Source: Metabacillus sp. B2-18 (GTDB lineage: Bacteria; Bacillota; Bacilli; Bacillales; Bacillaceae). Taken from it: 64,000 nt of DNA. Location of the stretch: positions 2,269,501 through 2,333,500 of the forward strand of contig NZ_CP088245.1 of the NCBI RefSeq assembly GCF_021117275.1, given 5' to 3'. Within the stretch, counting starts at the first letter, position 1. Each line of letters opens with the position of its first letter. The position numbers and the translations under genes are program-made. Under the pieces are notes generated by a model. The model ran no database searches, was not told the DNA's origin, and was given only the letters and a program-made list of their open reading frames with translations. Shown here piece by piece: positions 18,084 to 26,943 of the stretch.

Positions 18084-18695
18084 GTGGAAATGATCCTTAT
18101 TAGACATGGTGAAACAAACGAAAATGCAGCTGGACGCTATTTAGGTCACTATGATGCACCTTTAAACAATTTAGGTCAGCAACAAATTCAAAGCTTAGCA
18201 AATAATCTCCTCAATACGCTTAAAAAAGAAAGCATCTCAGCACTCTACACAAGTGACCTTTTGCGTGCAAAGGAGAGTGCGCAAATAATCGGTGAAATGC
18301 TTCAAATGAAACCAGCTACAGATGCTGCACTAAGAGAGCTTTCATTTGGTAAGTGGGAATGTAAAACCTATGACGAAATCATGTCTGAAGCACCTAGGCT
18401 TGTGACAAATTGGATCAATGATCCTTTTAAACTCGCTCCTCCTAATGGAGAAACGCTTAATGAGCTTGGGTATCGTGTTCATGTTTGGTTCAAACAAGTA
18501 CTTTGTCAGCACACCCCTAACGACACCATTTTAATCGTTAGTCATCAAGGTCCTATCCGCTGGCTTTTAAGCCATTATTATTTAGGGAATTCAACAAAGT
18601 TTTGGGATGTAGAAGGAATAAAGCATGGTAGCGGGGTTTTACTGGAATTTGATCAACAAACAGAAAAAATACGATCAGTACAAAAAATAGGATGA
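18084..18695 (+). CDS. cobC: CobC, alpha-ribazole phosphatase (histidine phosphatase family)
   Basis: 203 residues from GTG 18084, placed about 10 bases after GGAGG inside the cobS end; ATG 18090 is the alternative. A longer frame from 18033 is rejected. The motif LIRHGETNENAAGRYLG with catalytic RHG, the second-half VSHQGPIRWLL and the Glu in LRELSFGKWE place it in the histidine phosphatase superfamily. Its position after cobS supports dephosphorylation of alpha-ribazole-5'-phosphate or cobalamin-5'-phosphate rather than glycolytic phosphoglycerate mutase activity. Confidence 0.87.
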   Translation: MEMILIRHGETNENAAGRYLGHYDAPLNNLGQQQIQSLANNLLNTLKKESISALYTSDLLRAKESAQIIGEMLQMKPATDAALRELSFGKWECKTYDEIMSEAPRLVTNWINDPFKLAPPNGETLNELGYRVHVWFKQVLCQHTPNDTILIVSHQGPIRWLLSHYYLGNSTKFWDVEGIKHGSGVLLEFDQQTEKIRSVQKIG

Positions 18696-18705
18696 AGTGA
18701 AAAAC

Positions 18706-19425
18706 ATGGTACAACCTTTTAAAAATCAACTACATTACCACTCAAAAGTGTGGCCTGAACTCTCATTAAAACGTAGAGATGATCATTTAATTTTTGAATC
18801 AACTCTTCCATTAGAATCTTTTAGCAGTGCCGTCTATGGTGGTGGATTTCAAATGGCTACTCATTATTTCAACTGGCAAGTACCTCTCCGATATGATTCA
18901 AAGAATCCAGTGAAACAAATTGAGGAAAAAGTTAATATTTGGGGATATCCCAAACAACAAACAATTGGTCTTCAAACTGCAGCAAAAATTGAATTAGGAT
19001 CTGTTCAAGAAATACACGGAGATGAATTCAAAATGGTTGTTTGTGTCACAGCGGGTGTAGGAAACAAGGCGAGAGCTGGTAAAAAGCGAAAAACATACTC
19101 TGCCTATCAATATGGGACAATCAATACATTTATATTTATAGATGGAAGCTTAACTCATTCTGCTATGATCAATTGCATTATTACGGCAACTGAAGCAAAG
19201 GCTGCAGCTTTACAGGATTTACATATTGTTGATGAAGCTGGAGAGGATGCTACAGGTACCACAACTGATTCGGTCGTAATTGCTGCTACACAAGAACCTG
19301 CCTATCCTACCCATCAGTTTGCTGGAACAGCAACAACCATCGGCAATTCAATTGGATGTTTAGTTTACGATGCATTAACTGAAGTTGTAACAAATTGGAG
19401 AGAGGAAGAAAAGCTTCGATGTTAA
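18706..19425 (+). CDS. cbiZ: CbiZ, adenosylcobinamide amidohydrolase
   Basis: 239 residues from ATG 18706 (AGGATGA about 10 bases upstream; a GTG at 18697 is too close to it). CbiZ features include VYGGGFQMATHYFNWQVP, VTAGVGNKARAG, and the C-terminal GTATTIGNSIGCLVYDA. CbiZ cleaves the aminopropanol side chain of adenosylcobinamide or pseudocobalamin to give adenosylcobyric acid, which CbiB can reuse. Here it lies directly before cbiB with a 7-base overlap, which supports this salvage role. Confidence 0.88.
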   Translation: MVQPFKNQLHYHSKVWPELSLKRRDDHLIFESTLPLESFSSAVYGGGFQMATHYFNWQVPLRYDSKNPVKQIEEKVNIWGYPKQQTIGLQTAAKIELGSVQEIHGDEFKMVVCVTAGVGNKARAGKKRKTYSAYQYGTINTFIFIDGSLTHSAMINCIITATEAKAAALQDLHIVDEAGEDATGTTTDSVVIAATQEPAYPTHQFAGTATTIGNSIGCLVYDALTEVVTNWREEEKLRC

Positions 19426-20387
19426 CTCATTCAATTATGCTTGTTTTCTCTTATCTTATTGATCGATTCGTTGGAGATCCAAGAAGCTTACCTCATCCTG
19501 TTATTTATATAGGAAAAGGTATTAGCTTACTAGAAAAACTCATTAGAAAATTCTTTCATGATGAAAGGAAACTAAAGGTTGTTGGGTTACTTTTTCCGAT
19601 TGTTATTGTTGGATTAACCTACTTACTGACTGTGATCATTCTTATCATTGCTCATCAAATCAATAATTGGCTTGCAATATGTATAGAGATTTGGCTTATT
19701 TCCACAACAATTGCGACAAAAGGTTTAGCAGACGCTGGAAGAGAAGTTTACAAGCCTTTACAAGAAAAAGATCTTCCTAAAGCAAGAAAAAGCCTAGGCA
19801 TGATTGTTGGAAGGGACACCGATTTCCTTGATGAAAACGAGATTAGCAGGGGAACAATTGAAACGGTTGCTGAAAATATTGTAGATGCAATTATCTCACC
19901 GCTTTTTTTTGCATTAATCGGCGGTGCTCCTTTAGCTATGGCATATCGAGCCGTTAATACACTAGATTCAATGGTAGGCTATAAAAATGAGAAATATCAA
20001 AATTTAGGATGGGCCTCAGCTCGATTAGATGATATTTGCAACTATATTCCGGCTCGAATAACAGCTGTCCTTATTCTAGCTGCTTGCTGGATTGTACGTC
20101 TTGATATTCGCGCGGCATGGAGTAGCATCAAAAATGATGCAAAACTACATCCTAGTCCGAATAGTGGAATACCAGAAGCAGCAGTCGCCGGAGCATTGGG
20201 TATTCAACTGGGAGGGACGAATTATTACAATGGAATGGTCTCTCATCGAGCCAAAATGGGTGTACCCAAAAGAAATATTGAAGCAAATGATATTCTTCAC
20301 ACGATAAAGATTATGCATATCTCTTCGATGATAGGCTTAATTATTTTCTTCATTTTGTCGATTTTTATGACTGCGTACGTATACTAG
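19419..20387 (+). CDS. cbiB: CbiB, adenosylcobinamide-phosphate synthase
   Basis: 322 residues from ATG 19419, behind GAGAGAGGAA. A membrane protein with about four to five hydrophobic segments; LIDRFVGDPRSLPHPV at the N-terminus, GRDTDFLDENEISRGTIETVAEN near the middle and AKLHPSPNSGIPEAA are CbiB signatures. It couples adenosylcobyric acid with aminopropanol phosphate or threonine phosphate. It overlaps cbiZ by 7 bases and is followed after 26 bases by the kinase gene. Confidence 0.93.
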   Translation: MLTHSIMLVFSYLIDRFVGDPRSLPHPVIYIGKGISLLEKLIRKFFHDERKLKVVGLLFPIVIVGLTYLLTVIILIIAHQINNWLAICIEIWLISTTIATKGLADAGREVYKPLQEKDLPKARKSLGMIVGRDTDFLDENEISRGTIETVAENIVDAIISPLFFALIGGAPLAMAYRAVNTLDSMVGYKNEKYQNLGWASARLDDICNYIPARITAVLILAACWIVRLDIRAAWSSIKNDAKLHPSPNSGIPEAAVAGALGIQLGGTNYYNGMVSHRAKMGVPKRNIEANDILHTIKIMHISSMIGLIIFFILSIFMTAYVY

Positions 20388-20413
20388 ATTAAGAGGAAAC
20401 AGGGGTTATCAAC

Positions 20414-21301
20414 ATGCGAATTGGTTATGGCATAGGTAATGGTACATTTGGAGAGCTAGTACAGGGAGTATACAACAAGCAGCCCTTTTTAATTACAATG
20501 CCGATTCCGGTACTAACGAGCAAAGCCGTATTTATTCCAAATGAAACAAAAACCATTATTGGTCATTCCTCCTATTCAAAAGCTGTTTTGGCCTGTAATA
20601 AGTTAATTTCCTTGTTTAATAGAAATGTCGGAGGAACGATATATCTTGCTTCAAACATTCCTAGAGGAAAAGGGATGGCAAGTAGTTCAGCAGATCTTGT
20701 TGCTGCGATGAAAGCAGTCGCAGAAGGGTGTTTTCTTGATGTAAATAATGAAATTCTCTCTACGATCGCAACAGAAATTGAACCAACTGACGGAGTGATG
20801 TATGAGAATGTTGTGGCTTATAACTACAAAAACGGTAGCCTAATGGCATCGTTCGGTAACTTACCTCCATTTGATTTAATAGGAATTGATATTGGTGGGT
20901 ATATCGACACGATTCAATTCAACCAACAGCGTAAAACCTACTCACGACATGATCTGAAAGCTTTTCATCATGCCTTCCATTTAATAAAAACAGGAATTCA
21001 ATCTCAGAATTTAAGCTCCATTTGTCAGGCATCAACAATAAGCGCAAAGATAAATGAAAAAATTCTCCCTAAAAAGTACTTTGATGAAATGGAAAAACTA
21101 GCAGCTTCCTGCCAAGGTGGTGTCGTTGTTGCACACAGCGGGACAATGATTGGTATCCTGTTAGATCACGATCATCCAAACAGAAACGATTGTTTGCTTC
21201 GCTTTAAAAAGCTCGTTGACCATACTAAAGCAGTTCCGTTCTATTACAGTCATAAAAAGCTTGCTGTAAGGGACAAAAATCTCCATTTTAATGTGAGGTG
21301 A
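20414..21301 (+). CDS. PduX-like L-threonine kinase (GHMP kinase)
   Basis: 295 residues. GHMP-family kinase: GTFGELVQG near the start and the ATP-binding PRGKGMASSSADLVAAM (about 88-104). Salmonella PduX phosphorylates L-threonine to supply CobD, and this protein's place inside a B12 operon with cobD and cbiB fits the same role. The substrate is inferred from context; other small GHMP kinases cannot be excluded by eye. It follows AACAGGGG and ends 7 bases before bluB. Confidence 0.82.
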   Translation: MRIGYGIGNGTFGELVQGVYNKQPFLITMPIPVLTSKAVFIPNETKTIIGHSSYSKAVLACNKLISLFNRNVGGTIYLASNIPRGKGMASSSADLVAAMKAVAEGCFLDVNNEILSTIATEIEPTDGVMYENVVAYNYKNGSLMASFGNLPPFDLIGIDIGGYIDTIQFNQQRKTYSRHDLKAFHHAFHLIKTGIQSQNLSSICQASTISAKINEKILPKKYFDEMEKLAASCQGGVVVAHSGTMIGILLDHDHPNRNDCLLRFKKLVDHTKAVPFYYSHKKLAVRDKNLHFNVR

Positions 21302-21308
21302 TTCAATT

Positions 21309-21956
21309 ATGTTTTCTAAAGAAGAAAAAGAGGCTATTTATAAGGTAATTGAAACAAGAAGAGATGTTCGCAGCTTTAATAAAGGTGCTGTTCCAATGGA
21401 TGCTGTTGCTCGAATATTAGAAGCCGCCCACCATGCACCTTCTGTTGGTTTTATGCAGCCATGGAATTTTATCTTAGTGGAATCAGATGAAATCAAGCAG
21501 AAATTAGCTTGGGCAGCAGATAAGGAAAGACGAGCGCTCGCTATTCATTATGAAGAAGATGAGCGGGCCTCCAAATTTCTTTCTCTTAAAATTGAAGGAT
21601 TAAAAGAAGCTCCATTAACAATTTGTGTAACATGTGATCCAACAAGAGGTGGCTCACATGTTTTAGGTCGTAACTCGATTCCTGAAACAGATATGATGTC
21701 AACAGCATGTGCGATTCAAAATATGTGGCTGGCTTCTTGTGTGGAAGGATTAGCAATGGGCTGGGTTAGCTTTTATAAAAAAGCTGATGTGCGCGATATA
21801 TTAAGTATTCCACCACATATTGATCCGGTTGCATTGATTTCGATTGGCTATACAGACGATTATCCGAAGGCACCAATTTTAGAATCGGCAAAATGGGAAA
21901 AAAGACGATCGCTAGAAAAACTAATATATAAAGAAACATGGGGTAGTAGTTCGTAA
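21309..21956 (+). CDS. bluB: BluB, 5,6-dimethylbenzimidazole synthase
   Basis: 215 residues. Nitroreductase-fold flavoprotein with the BluB pattern RRDVRSFNKGAVP, EAAHHAPSVGFMQPWNFILV, and GRNSIPETDMMSTACAIQNMWL. BluB fragments FMNH2 with O2 to make 5,6-dimethylbenzimidazole, the lower ligand activated by CobT. GAGGTGA overlaps the stop of the preceding gene. An oxygen-requiring enzyme inside an oxygen-independent corrin operon is notable: the ring is made without O2 but its ligand needs it. Confidence 0.9.
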   Translation: MFSKEEKEAIYKVIETRRDVRSFNKGAVPMDAVARILEAAHHAPSVGFMQPWNFILVESDEIKQKLAWAADKERRALAIHYEEDERASKFLSLKIEGLKEAPLTICVTCDPTRGGSHVLGRNSIPETDMMSTACAIQNMWLASCVEGLAMGWVSFYKKADVRDILSIPPHIDPVALISIGYTDDYPKAPILESAKWEKRRSLEKLIYKETWGSSS

Positions 21957-21964
21957 AATATTCA

Positions 21965-22083
21965 AAGCAGGTGCTTTACTCGTTACTTGAAAAGTAAAGC
22001 TTAAATGGTAACCAAGACCTTTGGTTGAGCCAGCCTGTTTAGTTTTAATAGATGCAAATGATGGACAACCATTCATTTTTTCT
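21965..22083 (+). promoter_or_regulatory. Structured leader with terminator before cbiMNQO; candidate riboswitch
   Basis: The gap between bluB and cbiM can fold into a closed junction. Helix A pairs 21965-21971 with 22034-22040. Helix B is a perfect 7-bp hairpin (21973-21979 with 21994-22000). Helix C pairs 22006-22009 with 22029-22032, and helix D pairs 22010-22015 with 22021-22026. A terminator-like hairpin follows (22056-22064 with 22069-22078, one bulge, then six T). It ends only a few bases before the cbiM ribosome binding site, leaving no room for a promoter. The 5' AGGTGC and 3' GAGCCAG resemble the ends of a cobalamin riboswitch, but the conserved core is absent. The ligand is unknown. 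Confidence 0.5.
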
Positions 22084-22099
22084 GTAGGAGGAAATTGGA

Positions 22100-22858
22100 A
22101 TGAAAAGAAACTATAATTGGGCACTTTTAATAGCTGTCTTAGGATTAACAAGTTATTTTTGGGTAAATTCATACAAAAGTGCCTATGCAATGCATATAAT
22201 GGAAGGATTTTTACCAATTGGATGGGCTGTTTTTTGGTGGGCACTTACACTGCCGTTTATCATTTTTGGCTTAAAAAGTATTCAAAAAAATGTGAGTGAA
22301 CATCCTGAATTGAAAACAATGCTAGGTGTTTCCGGGGCATTCGCCTTTGTTTTATCAGCCCTAAAGATTCCGTCCGTAACGGGCAGTACTTCTCACCCAA
22401 CTGGAGTTGGTTTAGGTAGTATTTTATTTGGACCAACAGCAATGAGTGTGATCGGTACGATTGTGTTGCTATTTCAATCATTATTATTAGCACATGGTGG
22501 GTTAACAACATTAGGAGCAAACGCATTTTCGATGGCAGTTGTTGGGCCATTTATCGCATATGGTATCTATAAATTAGGAAGAAAAATGAAGCTGTCCTTT
22601 GCTGTATCTGTTTTTCTTGCTGCAATGCTAGGTGATTTAGGTACATACATTGTCACATCTGTTCAATTGTCACTAGCGTTTCCTGCCGAGGTGGGTGGAT
22701 TTTTCGCTTCTTTTATTAAGTTTGCTGGTATTTTTGGTATTACACAAATTCCACTAGCAATAAGTGAAGGGTTATTAACAGTTATCGTGATGAATTTGTT
22801 AATAAAATACAATATGACTGAATTAACGCACTTACCTACTGTTAAGGAGGCAAGCTAA
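22100..22858 (+). CDS. cbiM: CbiM, substrate-binding component of the ECF cobalt transporter
   Basis: 252 residues. A Lys/Arg start and hydrophobic N-terminal segment (about 8-30) precede [10 protein letters not shown]; the His of MHIMEG, exposed after N-terminal processing or at the membrane face, is the metal ligand of CbiM/NikM proteins. [12 protein letters not shown] and [21 protein letters not shown] are further signatures, with about seven membrane segments. It binds Co(II) outside and passes it to the CbiQ/CbiO module. TAGGAGG gives a strong ribosome binding site. Confidence 0.95.
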   Translation: MKRNYNWALLIAVLGLTSYFWVNSYKSAYAMHIMEGFLPIGWAVFWWALTLPFIIFGLKSIQKNVSEHPELKTMLGVSGAFAFVLSALKIPSVTGSTSHPTGVGLGSILFGPTAMSVIGTIVLLFQSLLLAHGGLTTLGANAFSMAVVGPFIAYGIYKLGRKMKLSFAVSVFLAAMLGDLGTYIVTSVQLSLAFPAEVGGFFASFIKFAGIFGITQIPLAISEGLLTVIVMNLLIKYNMTELTHLPTVKEAS

Positions 22859-22860
22859 AG

Positions 22861-23139
22861 ATGAAAAACTTATTGTTATTTTTACTTGTTATTTTATTAG
22901 CTATTTTCCCTTTGTTTTTACAAAAAGATGCGGAGTTTGGCGGAGCAGATGGCCAAGCAGAAGAAATGATTGGGGAATTGGCTCCATCGTATGAGCCTTG
23001 GTTTTCATCGATTTGGGAACCTCCAAGTGGTGAAATTGAAAGCTTGCTTTTCTCTTTACAAGCCGCAGCAGGTGCTATTTTTATCGGTTATGTGATCGGC
23101 TTTGGACGAGCTAGAAAAAAATACTCGTCAAAAGAATAA
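22861..23139 (+). CDS. cbiN: CbiN, accessory component of the cobalt transporter
   Basis: 92 residues with two membrane segments (about 3-20 and 60-80) and an extracytoplasmic loop containing DAEFGGADGQAEEMI and YEPWFSSIWEPPSGEIESLLFSLQAA (split motif), the CbiN hallmark. CbiN is needed for metal loading of CbiM. It starts 2 bases after the cbiM stop. Confidence 0.94.
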   Translation: MKNLLLFLLVILLAIFPLFLQKDAEFGGADGQAEEMIGELAPSYEPWFSSIWEPPSGEIESLLFSLQAAAGAIFIGYVIGFGRARKKYSSKE

Positions 23140-23149
23140 AGGAGCTTGA

Positions 23150-23926
23150 ATGTTAAAAATTGATCAGTACGCCTATATAAATGGTCTGAAACACGTTCAC
23201 CCAGCTGAGAAAGTAGCGTTTGCGTTTGTTTTTTTGCTTTTTACGATTATCACGAAAAATAAAAGCATAGCCTGTCTCACATTCTTTATCATGAGCATCA
23301 GTGTTGTTCTTGCAGCTAAAATACCGTTATCTCAATATATAAAGCTTTTATTATTACCATCTATATTTTTGCTAACAAGTATGATGACGATTGTGATTTC
23401 AGTTACTCCAATAAGCAGTATGGCAGATCCGCTTTGGCAAATAGAAATAGGATCTTGGTCGATCTATACTAGTTTAGCGAATTTGAAACAAGCCTTTGAT
23501 CTTGGTACAACCGTGATAGCTAGTATAAGCTGCTTATACTTTCTTATTCTAACTACCTCCATCAACCAGATTCTGTGGGTATTAAAACAATTAAGGCTTC
23601 CAATCTTATTCATTGAACTAGTTGGAATGACGTACAGATTTATCTTCGTGCTTTTAGATAAAACGCATGAAATTTTTCTTGCGCAGTCAAGTAGGCTAGG
23701 CTATCAAAATCATAAGGACTGGATCACATCAGTAGCACAATTAATTGTTAGTCTTTTCATAAAATCCTCTCAATCTGCAAAAGAATTGCAAACAGCGATT
23801 GAAAGTCGTGGTGGTGAAGAGGGATTATATGATATTGAAATAGGAATAGCTATTAACCGGTCTCGATGTGCCGGGATTTTGGTGGTAGTGGTGGGGCTTC
23901 TCACCTTTTCCATTTTAACAAGATAA
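23150..23926 (+). CDS. cbiQ: CbiQ, transmembrane component of the cobalt ECF transporter
   Basis: 258 residues. ECF T-component with about five to six membrane segments, an early HPAEKVAFAFVFL and the coupling-helix motifs with conserved Ala-Arg-Gly type residues (AIESRGGEEGLYD). It links CbiM to the ATPase CbiO. Spacing of 10 bases from cbiN, behind AAAGGAG. Confidence 0.9.
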   Translation: MLKIDQYAYINGLKHVHPAEKVAFAFVFLLFTIITKNKSIACLTFFIMSISVVLAAKIPLSQYIKLLLLPSIFLLTSMMTIVISVTPISSMADPLWQIEIGSWSIYTSLANLKQAFDLGTTVIASISCLYFLILTTSINQILWVLKQLRLPILFIELVGMTYRFIFVLLDKTHEIFLAQSSRLGYQNHKDWITSVAQLIVSLFIKSSQSAKELQTAIESRGGEEGLYDIEIGIAINRSRCAGILVVVVGLLTFSILTR

Positions 23927-23954
23927 ATCTTAGTTCGCAGAAATGAGGTGCCCT

Positions 23955-24812
23955 ATGCTATTACCACTCGTTACATTAGAACATGTTTCATATCAATATG
24001 GGGACGGAACTATGGCTTTAAACGATATCACCTTTTCAATTGAGCAAGGTAAGAAAATTGCTTTAATAGGAAATAACGGGGCAGGTAAATCCACTCTATT
24101 TCTACTCCTCAATGGTATTATTAAGCCTTCAAAAGGTTTCATTACCTATAAAGGGAAAAAAATCAACTATAATCGAAAAGAAATCAAACAACTTCGTCAA
24201 CGTGTAGGCATTGTCTTTCAAAATCCTGATTCCCAGCTTTTTTCATCAAGTGTATATGAAGACATTATGTTTGGTCCGAAAAATTTAGGATTACCACTTG
24301 ATCTTGTAAAGCAAAAGGTGCAAGAAGTGATGCTACTAACAGAAACAGAATCATTAAAAGACAAACCACCACATTTTCTCAGCATTGGTCAAAAGAAGCG
24401 AGTTTCAATTGCTGGTGTGATAGCAATGGAGCCAGAGCTTATGATCTTAGATGAACCAACAGCTGGACTGGATCCTTATTACTCCAGAAAGATTATGGAA
24501 TTACTTGGAACCCTCCATAACCGGGATCGAACAATTATCCTGTCTACACATAATGTAGATCTTGCTTATGAATGGGCGGATGAGGTCATTGTGTTACATG
24601 ATGGGGAGATTCTTTCTCAAGGAGAACCAAATGATGTGTTTCAACAAATTAACGTTCTTCAGAAAAGTCACTTAGAAAAGCCATGGATGATGGAGGTTTA
24701 TGAAAAACTGATTGAATCAACTGGTTTAACATCATCAACATATCCTTCAACTAAAACAGAATTATTTGACTTGATGAGTAAATTGTTAGCTGATAAAACC
24801 CCCTCCAAATAA
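23955..24812 (+). CDS. cbiO: CbiO, ATPase of the cobalt ECF transporter
   Basis: 285 residues from ATG 23955, chosen because TGAGGTG lies just before it; ATG 23943 overlaps that site. ABC ATPase motifs in order: Walker A GNNGAGKST, Q-loop VFQNPDSQLF, signature LSIGQKKRVSIAG, Walker B LMILDEPTAGLDP, and the H-loop in LSTHNVDLAYEWAD. It hydrolyses ATP to drive Co(II) uptake with CbiMNQ. The stop codon lies inside the loop of a terminator hairpin, so the B12 transcription unit ends here. Confidence 0.94.
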   Translation: MLLPLVTLEHVSYQYGDGTMALNDITFSIEQGKKIALIGNNGAGKSTLFLLLNGIIKPSKGFITYKGKKINYNRKEIKQLRQRVGIVFQNPDSQLFSSSVYEDIMFGPKNLGLPLDLVKQKVQEVMLLTETESLKDKPPHFLSIGQKKRVSIAGVIAMEPELMILDEPTAGLDPYYSRKIMELLGTLHNRDRTIILSTHNVDLAYEWADEVIVLHDGEILSQGEPNDVFQQINVLQKSHLEKPWMMEVYEKLIESTGLTSSTYPSTKTELFDLMSKLLADKTPSK

Positions 24813-24830
24813 AGAGGGGGTACATTTATT
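24799..24830. terminator. Terminator at the end of the B12/cobalt locus
   Basis: A 7-bp GC-rich stem (24799-24805 with 24814-24820) has the cbiO stop codon in its loop. A T-rich stretch follows on the plus strand and TTTT on the minus strand, so it may serve both cbiO and the convergent small gene. Confidence 0.75.
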
Positions 24831-25014
24831 TCTTTCCGAAAACAAATAAAATGCCATGAAAGATTAAAACAAATGAGAAAAATAAAACAGTAAGTTCGCC
24901 TAAAAAGATAACCAAATGACTAAGTGGAGTTAAAGGTTCACTTAAAGGTACATTAATTAAAGCAAAACCTGCAATTATACATGCTAAAAATAAAAAAGGA
25001 TGTCGATCAAACAC
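24826..25014 (-). CDS. Small two-segment membrane protein, function unknown
   Basis: 62 residues from a GTG at 25014, preceded on the minus strand by AAAGGAG about 9 bases upstream, which supports a real gene. Two hydrophobic segments (about 6-24 and 32-58) are separated by PLSEPLTPLSH; the end is GKK. I do not recognise the family. It converges on cbiO and probably shares its terminator. Confidence 0.6.
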   Translation of the reverse strand: MFDRHPFLFLACIIAGFALINVPLSEPLTPLSHLVIFLGELTVLFFSFVLIFHGILFVFGKK

Positions 25015-25380
25015 CTAAAGCACTCCTTTTTGTTATTTGTATATAAAAAGATATAATCATTCATTACTTTTCTATATCATATTTTTAATCTTGCAGATTG
25101 TTCATAAATATTTTGGGGTGAAGTCATATTCCGAGAATGAATATTAAGTAACAATTTTTGTCATTAGTGCATGGTTTTTATTAAACCTTTTAACGCAATA
25201 TAATAACTTTAAAAAAAGAGCTGCATAACAGCTTTTTTTATTTTTTCGAAGTAATGATATTGTACTTCGTTATAGTTTTTAAAATATTTTGTAACTAATC
25301 TCCACATGAATAGTCTCTTTTCAGTTGGTTATAAATAATCAGATAGAAACCACTTTCTGACTTAAAAAGAGGTGTTTTAC
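25015..25380. other. Intergenic gap with an orphan terminator-like hairpin
   Basis: No gene is visible in these 366 bases. A short hairpin (AGCTG 25219-25223 with CAGCT 25229-25233) is flanked by A and T runs and could terminate transcription in either direction, although no nearby plus-strand gene ends before it. The promoter of the germination operon should lie in the right half; I could not assign sigma-G boxes with confidence. Confidence 0.4.
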
Positions 25381-26943
25381 TTGTTTGGTTTTTTAAGGAG
25401 AAAAGCTCAGTTCCAACAGCAGGAATACTTTAAAGAAAAGAAGGATACTGGTGGCCCTAAGCCGGAATTGGTTTCAGATATGGAGAAAAACATCAAACAA
25501 ATTCAAGATTTGATGGATTCTCCAAACGATTTAATCGTTAGAAGGTTATCATTCGGGAACAAAGGGCTTTGTCTCATTTACTTTGATGGTCTTGCTGACA
25601 AAGAAACGATCAATCATTATATTATTAGTACTATACAATCCGAGCTTAAAGAAGATAAGATTGATCACTATTCAACTGAGAAGCTACTAGAAAAATTTGA
25701 AAACGAGATAGTAGCTATTCCTGAAGTAAAGATAACAAACACGCTAGATGATGTGAGTTTAGCGATTCTTTCAGGTGATACGGCTTTAATGATTGATTCA
25801 GAAGATAAAGTTTTGCTGATCGGAACAAAAGGTTGGGAAAGCCGTAGCATTTCAGAGCCTGTTACAGAAGCATTAGTACGTGGACCAAGAGATGGGTTTA
25901 CAGAAAATATTCAAACAAATATTGTTCATTTAAGAAGAAGGATAAAAGATCCTAATTTACATTTTGAATCATTTAAAGTAGGAAGACGTTCTAAAAAGGA
26001 CCTTATTATTTCGTATGTAGCAGGAATTGTTCATCCTAAAATCGTGAAAGAAATAAGAAGGCGTGTTCAATCAATTGATATGGATGATGTTCTTGAATCC
26101 GGTTATGTTGAACAATGGATTGAGGATGATTTTTTATCTCCCTTTCCTCAAATTCAAAATACGGAAAGACCTGATAAAGTTGCCGCTGCAATTCTACAAG
26201 GAAAGGTGGCTATTTTTTTAGATGGAACACCATTTGTCCTTATAGCGCCAATAACGTTTGCGGAAACCCTTCAATCACCAGAGGATTATTATGAACGCTG
26301 GTATATTGGCTCATTAATAAGAGGATTAAGATATTTATGTGCGTTTATTGCTTTATTTTTACCAAGCTTATACGTTGCTTTAGTTTCATTCCACCCCGGA
26401 ATGATTCCATCAAAACTTGCCTTTTCCATTTCTTCAACTAGAGATGGAGTGCCATTTCCGTCTTTGATAGAGGCACTTTTTATGGAAATAACAATGGAAA
26501 TCTTACGTGAGGCTGGTATCCGGCTTCCAAAGCCAATTGGACAAACAGTAGGTATTGTTGGTGGTTTAGTTATTGGTGAAGCTGCCGTTAGTGCCGGTAT
26601 TGTAAGCCCGATTATGGTAATTGTGGTAGCAGTTACAGCTATCTCTACCTTTGCCATTCCATTTTATTCCTTTGCTATTACAATTAGGATGCTTCGCTTT
26701 TTCTTCTTAATTGTAGCTGGCTTTTTTGGGTTCTATGGGATCATTTTGGCTTATATCATGATCAACATCCATATGGCTAACTTAAAATCAGTGGGTGTCC
26801 CATATACAACACCTTTTGCACCAACATTCTACAGTGATTGGAAAGATCTCGTGTTTCGGGCACCTCTTACTTTTTTCCAGAAACGACAACATTATTTGGA
26901 ACCAGAAGACGAGAGTCGTATGAAAAAGGAGGAAGGCCAATGA
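25381..26943 (+). CDS. GerA-type spore germinant receptor subunit A
   Basis: 520 residues from TTG 25381 with AGAGGTG 6 bases upstream; the GTG at 25372 lies inside that site. It belongs to the GerA/GerBA/GerKA family: a cytoplasmic N-terminal half (FGNKGLCLIYFDGLADKETI, EPVTEALVRGPRDGFTE near residue 160) followed by about five or six membrane segments from residue ~310, including the GVPFPSLIEALFMEITMEIL region. With subunits B and C it forms an inner-membrane receptor that triggers germination in response to nutrients. The ligand cannot be read from sequence. It overlaps the B gene by 4 bases. Confidence 0.93.
   Translation: MFGFLRRKAQFQQQEYFKEKKDTGGPKPELVSDMEKNIKQIQDLMDSPNDLIVRRLSFGNKGLCLIYFDGLADKETINHYIISTIQSELKEDKIDHYSTEKLLEKFENEIVAIPEVKITNTLDDVSLAILSGDTALMIDSEDKVLLIGTKGWESRSISEPVTEALVRGPRDGFTENIQTNIVHLRRRIKDPNLHFESFKVGRRSKKDLIISYVAGIVHPKIVKEIRRRVQSIDMDDVLESGYVEQWIEDDFLSPFPQIQNTERPDKVAAAILQGKVAIFLDGTPFVLIAPITFAETLQSPEDYYERWYIGSLIRGLRYLCAFIALFLPSLYVALVSFHPGMIPSKLAFSISSTRDGVPFPSLIEALFMEITMEILREAGIRLPKPIGQTVGIVGGLVIGEAAVSAGIVSPIMVIVVAVTAISTFAIPFYSFAITIRMLRFFFLIVAGFFGFYGIILAYIMINIHMANLKSVGVPYTTPFAPTFYSDWKDLVFRAPLTFFQKRQHYLEPEDESRMKKEEGQ

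Noticed and set aside
21957..22083. Canonical cobalamin riboswitch before cbiM
   Set aside because: Only the end segments resemble the aptamer; the conserved core (GGGAA..GGTG, CCGC.ACTGT) seen at 181-345 is absent, so it was kept only as a non-canonical candidate.
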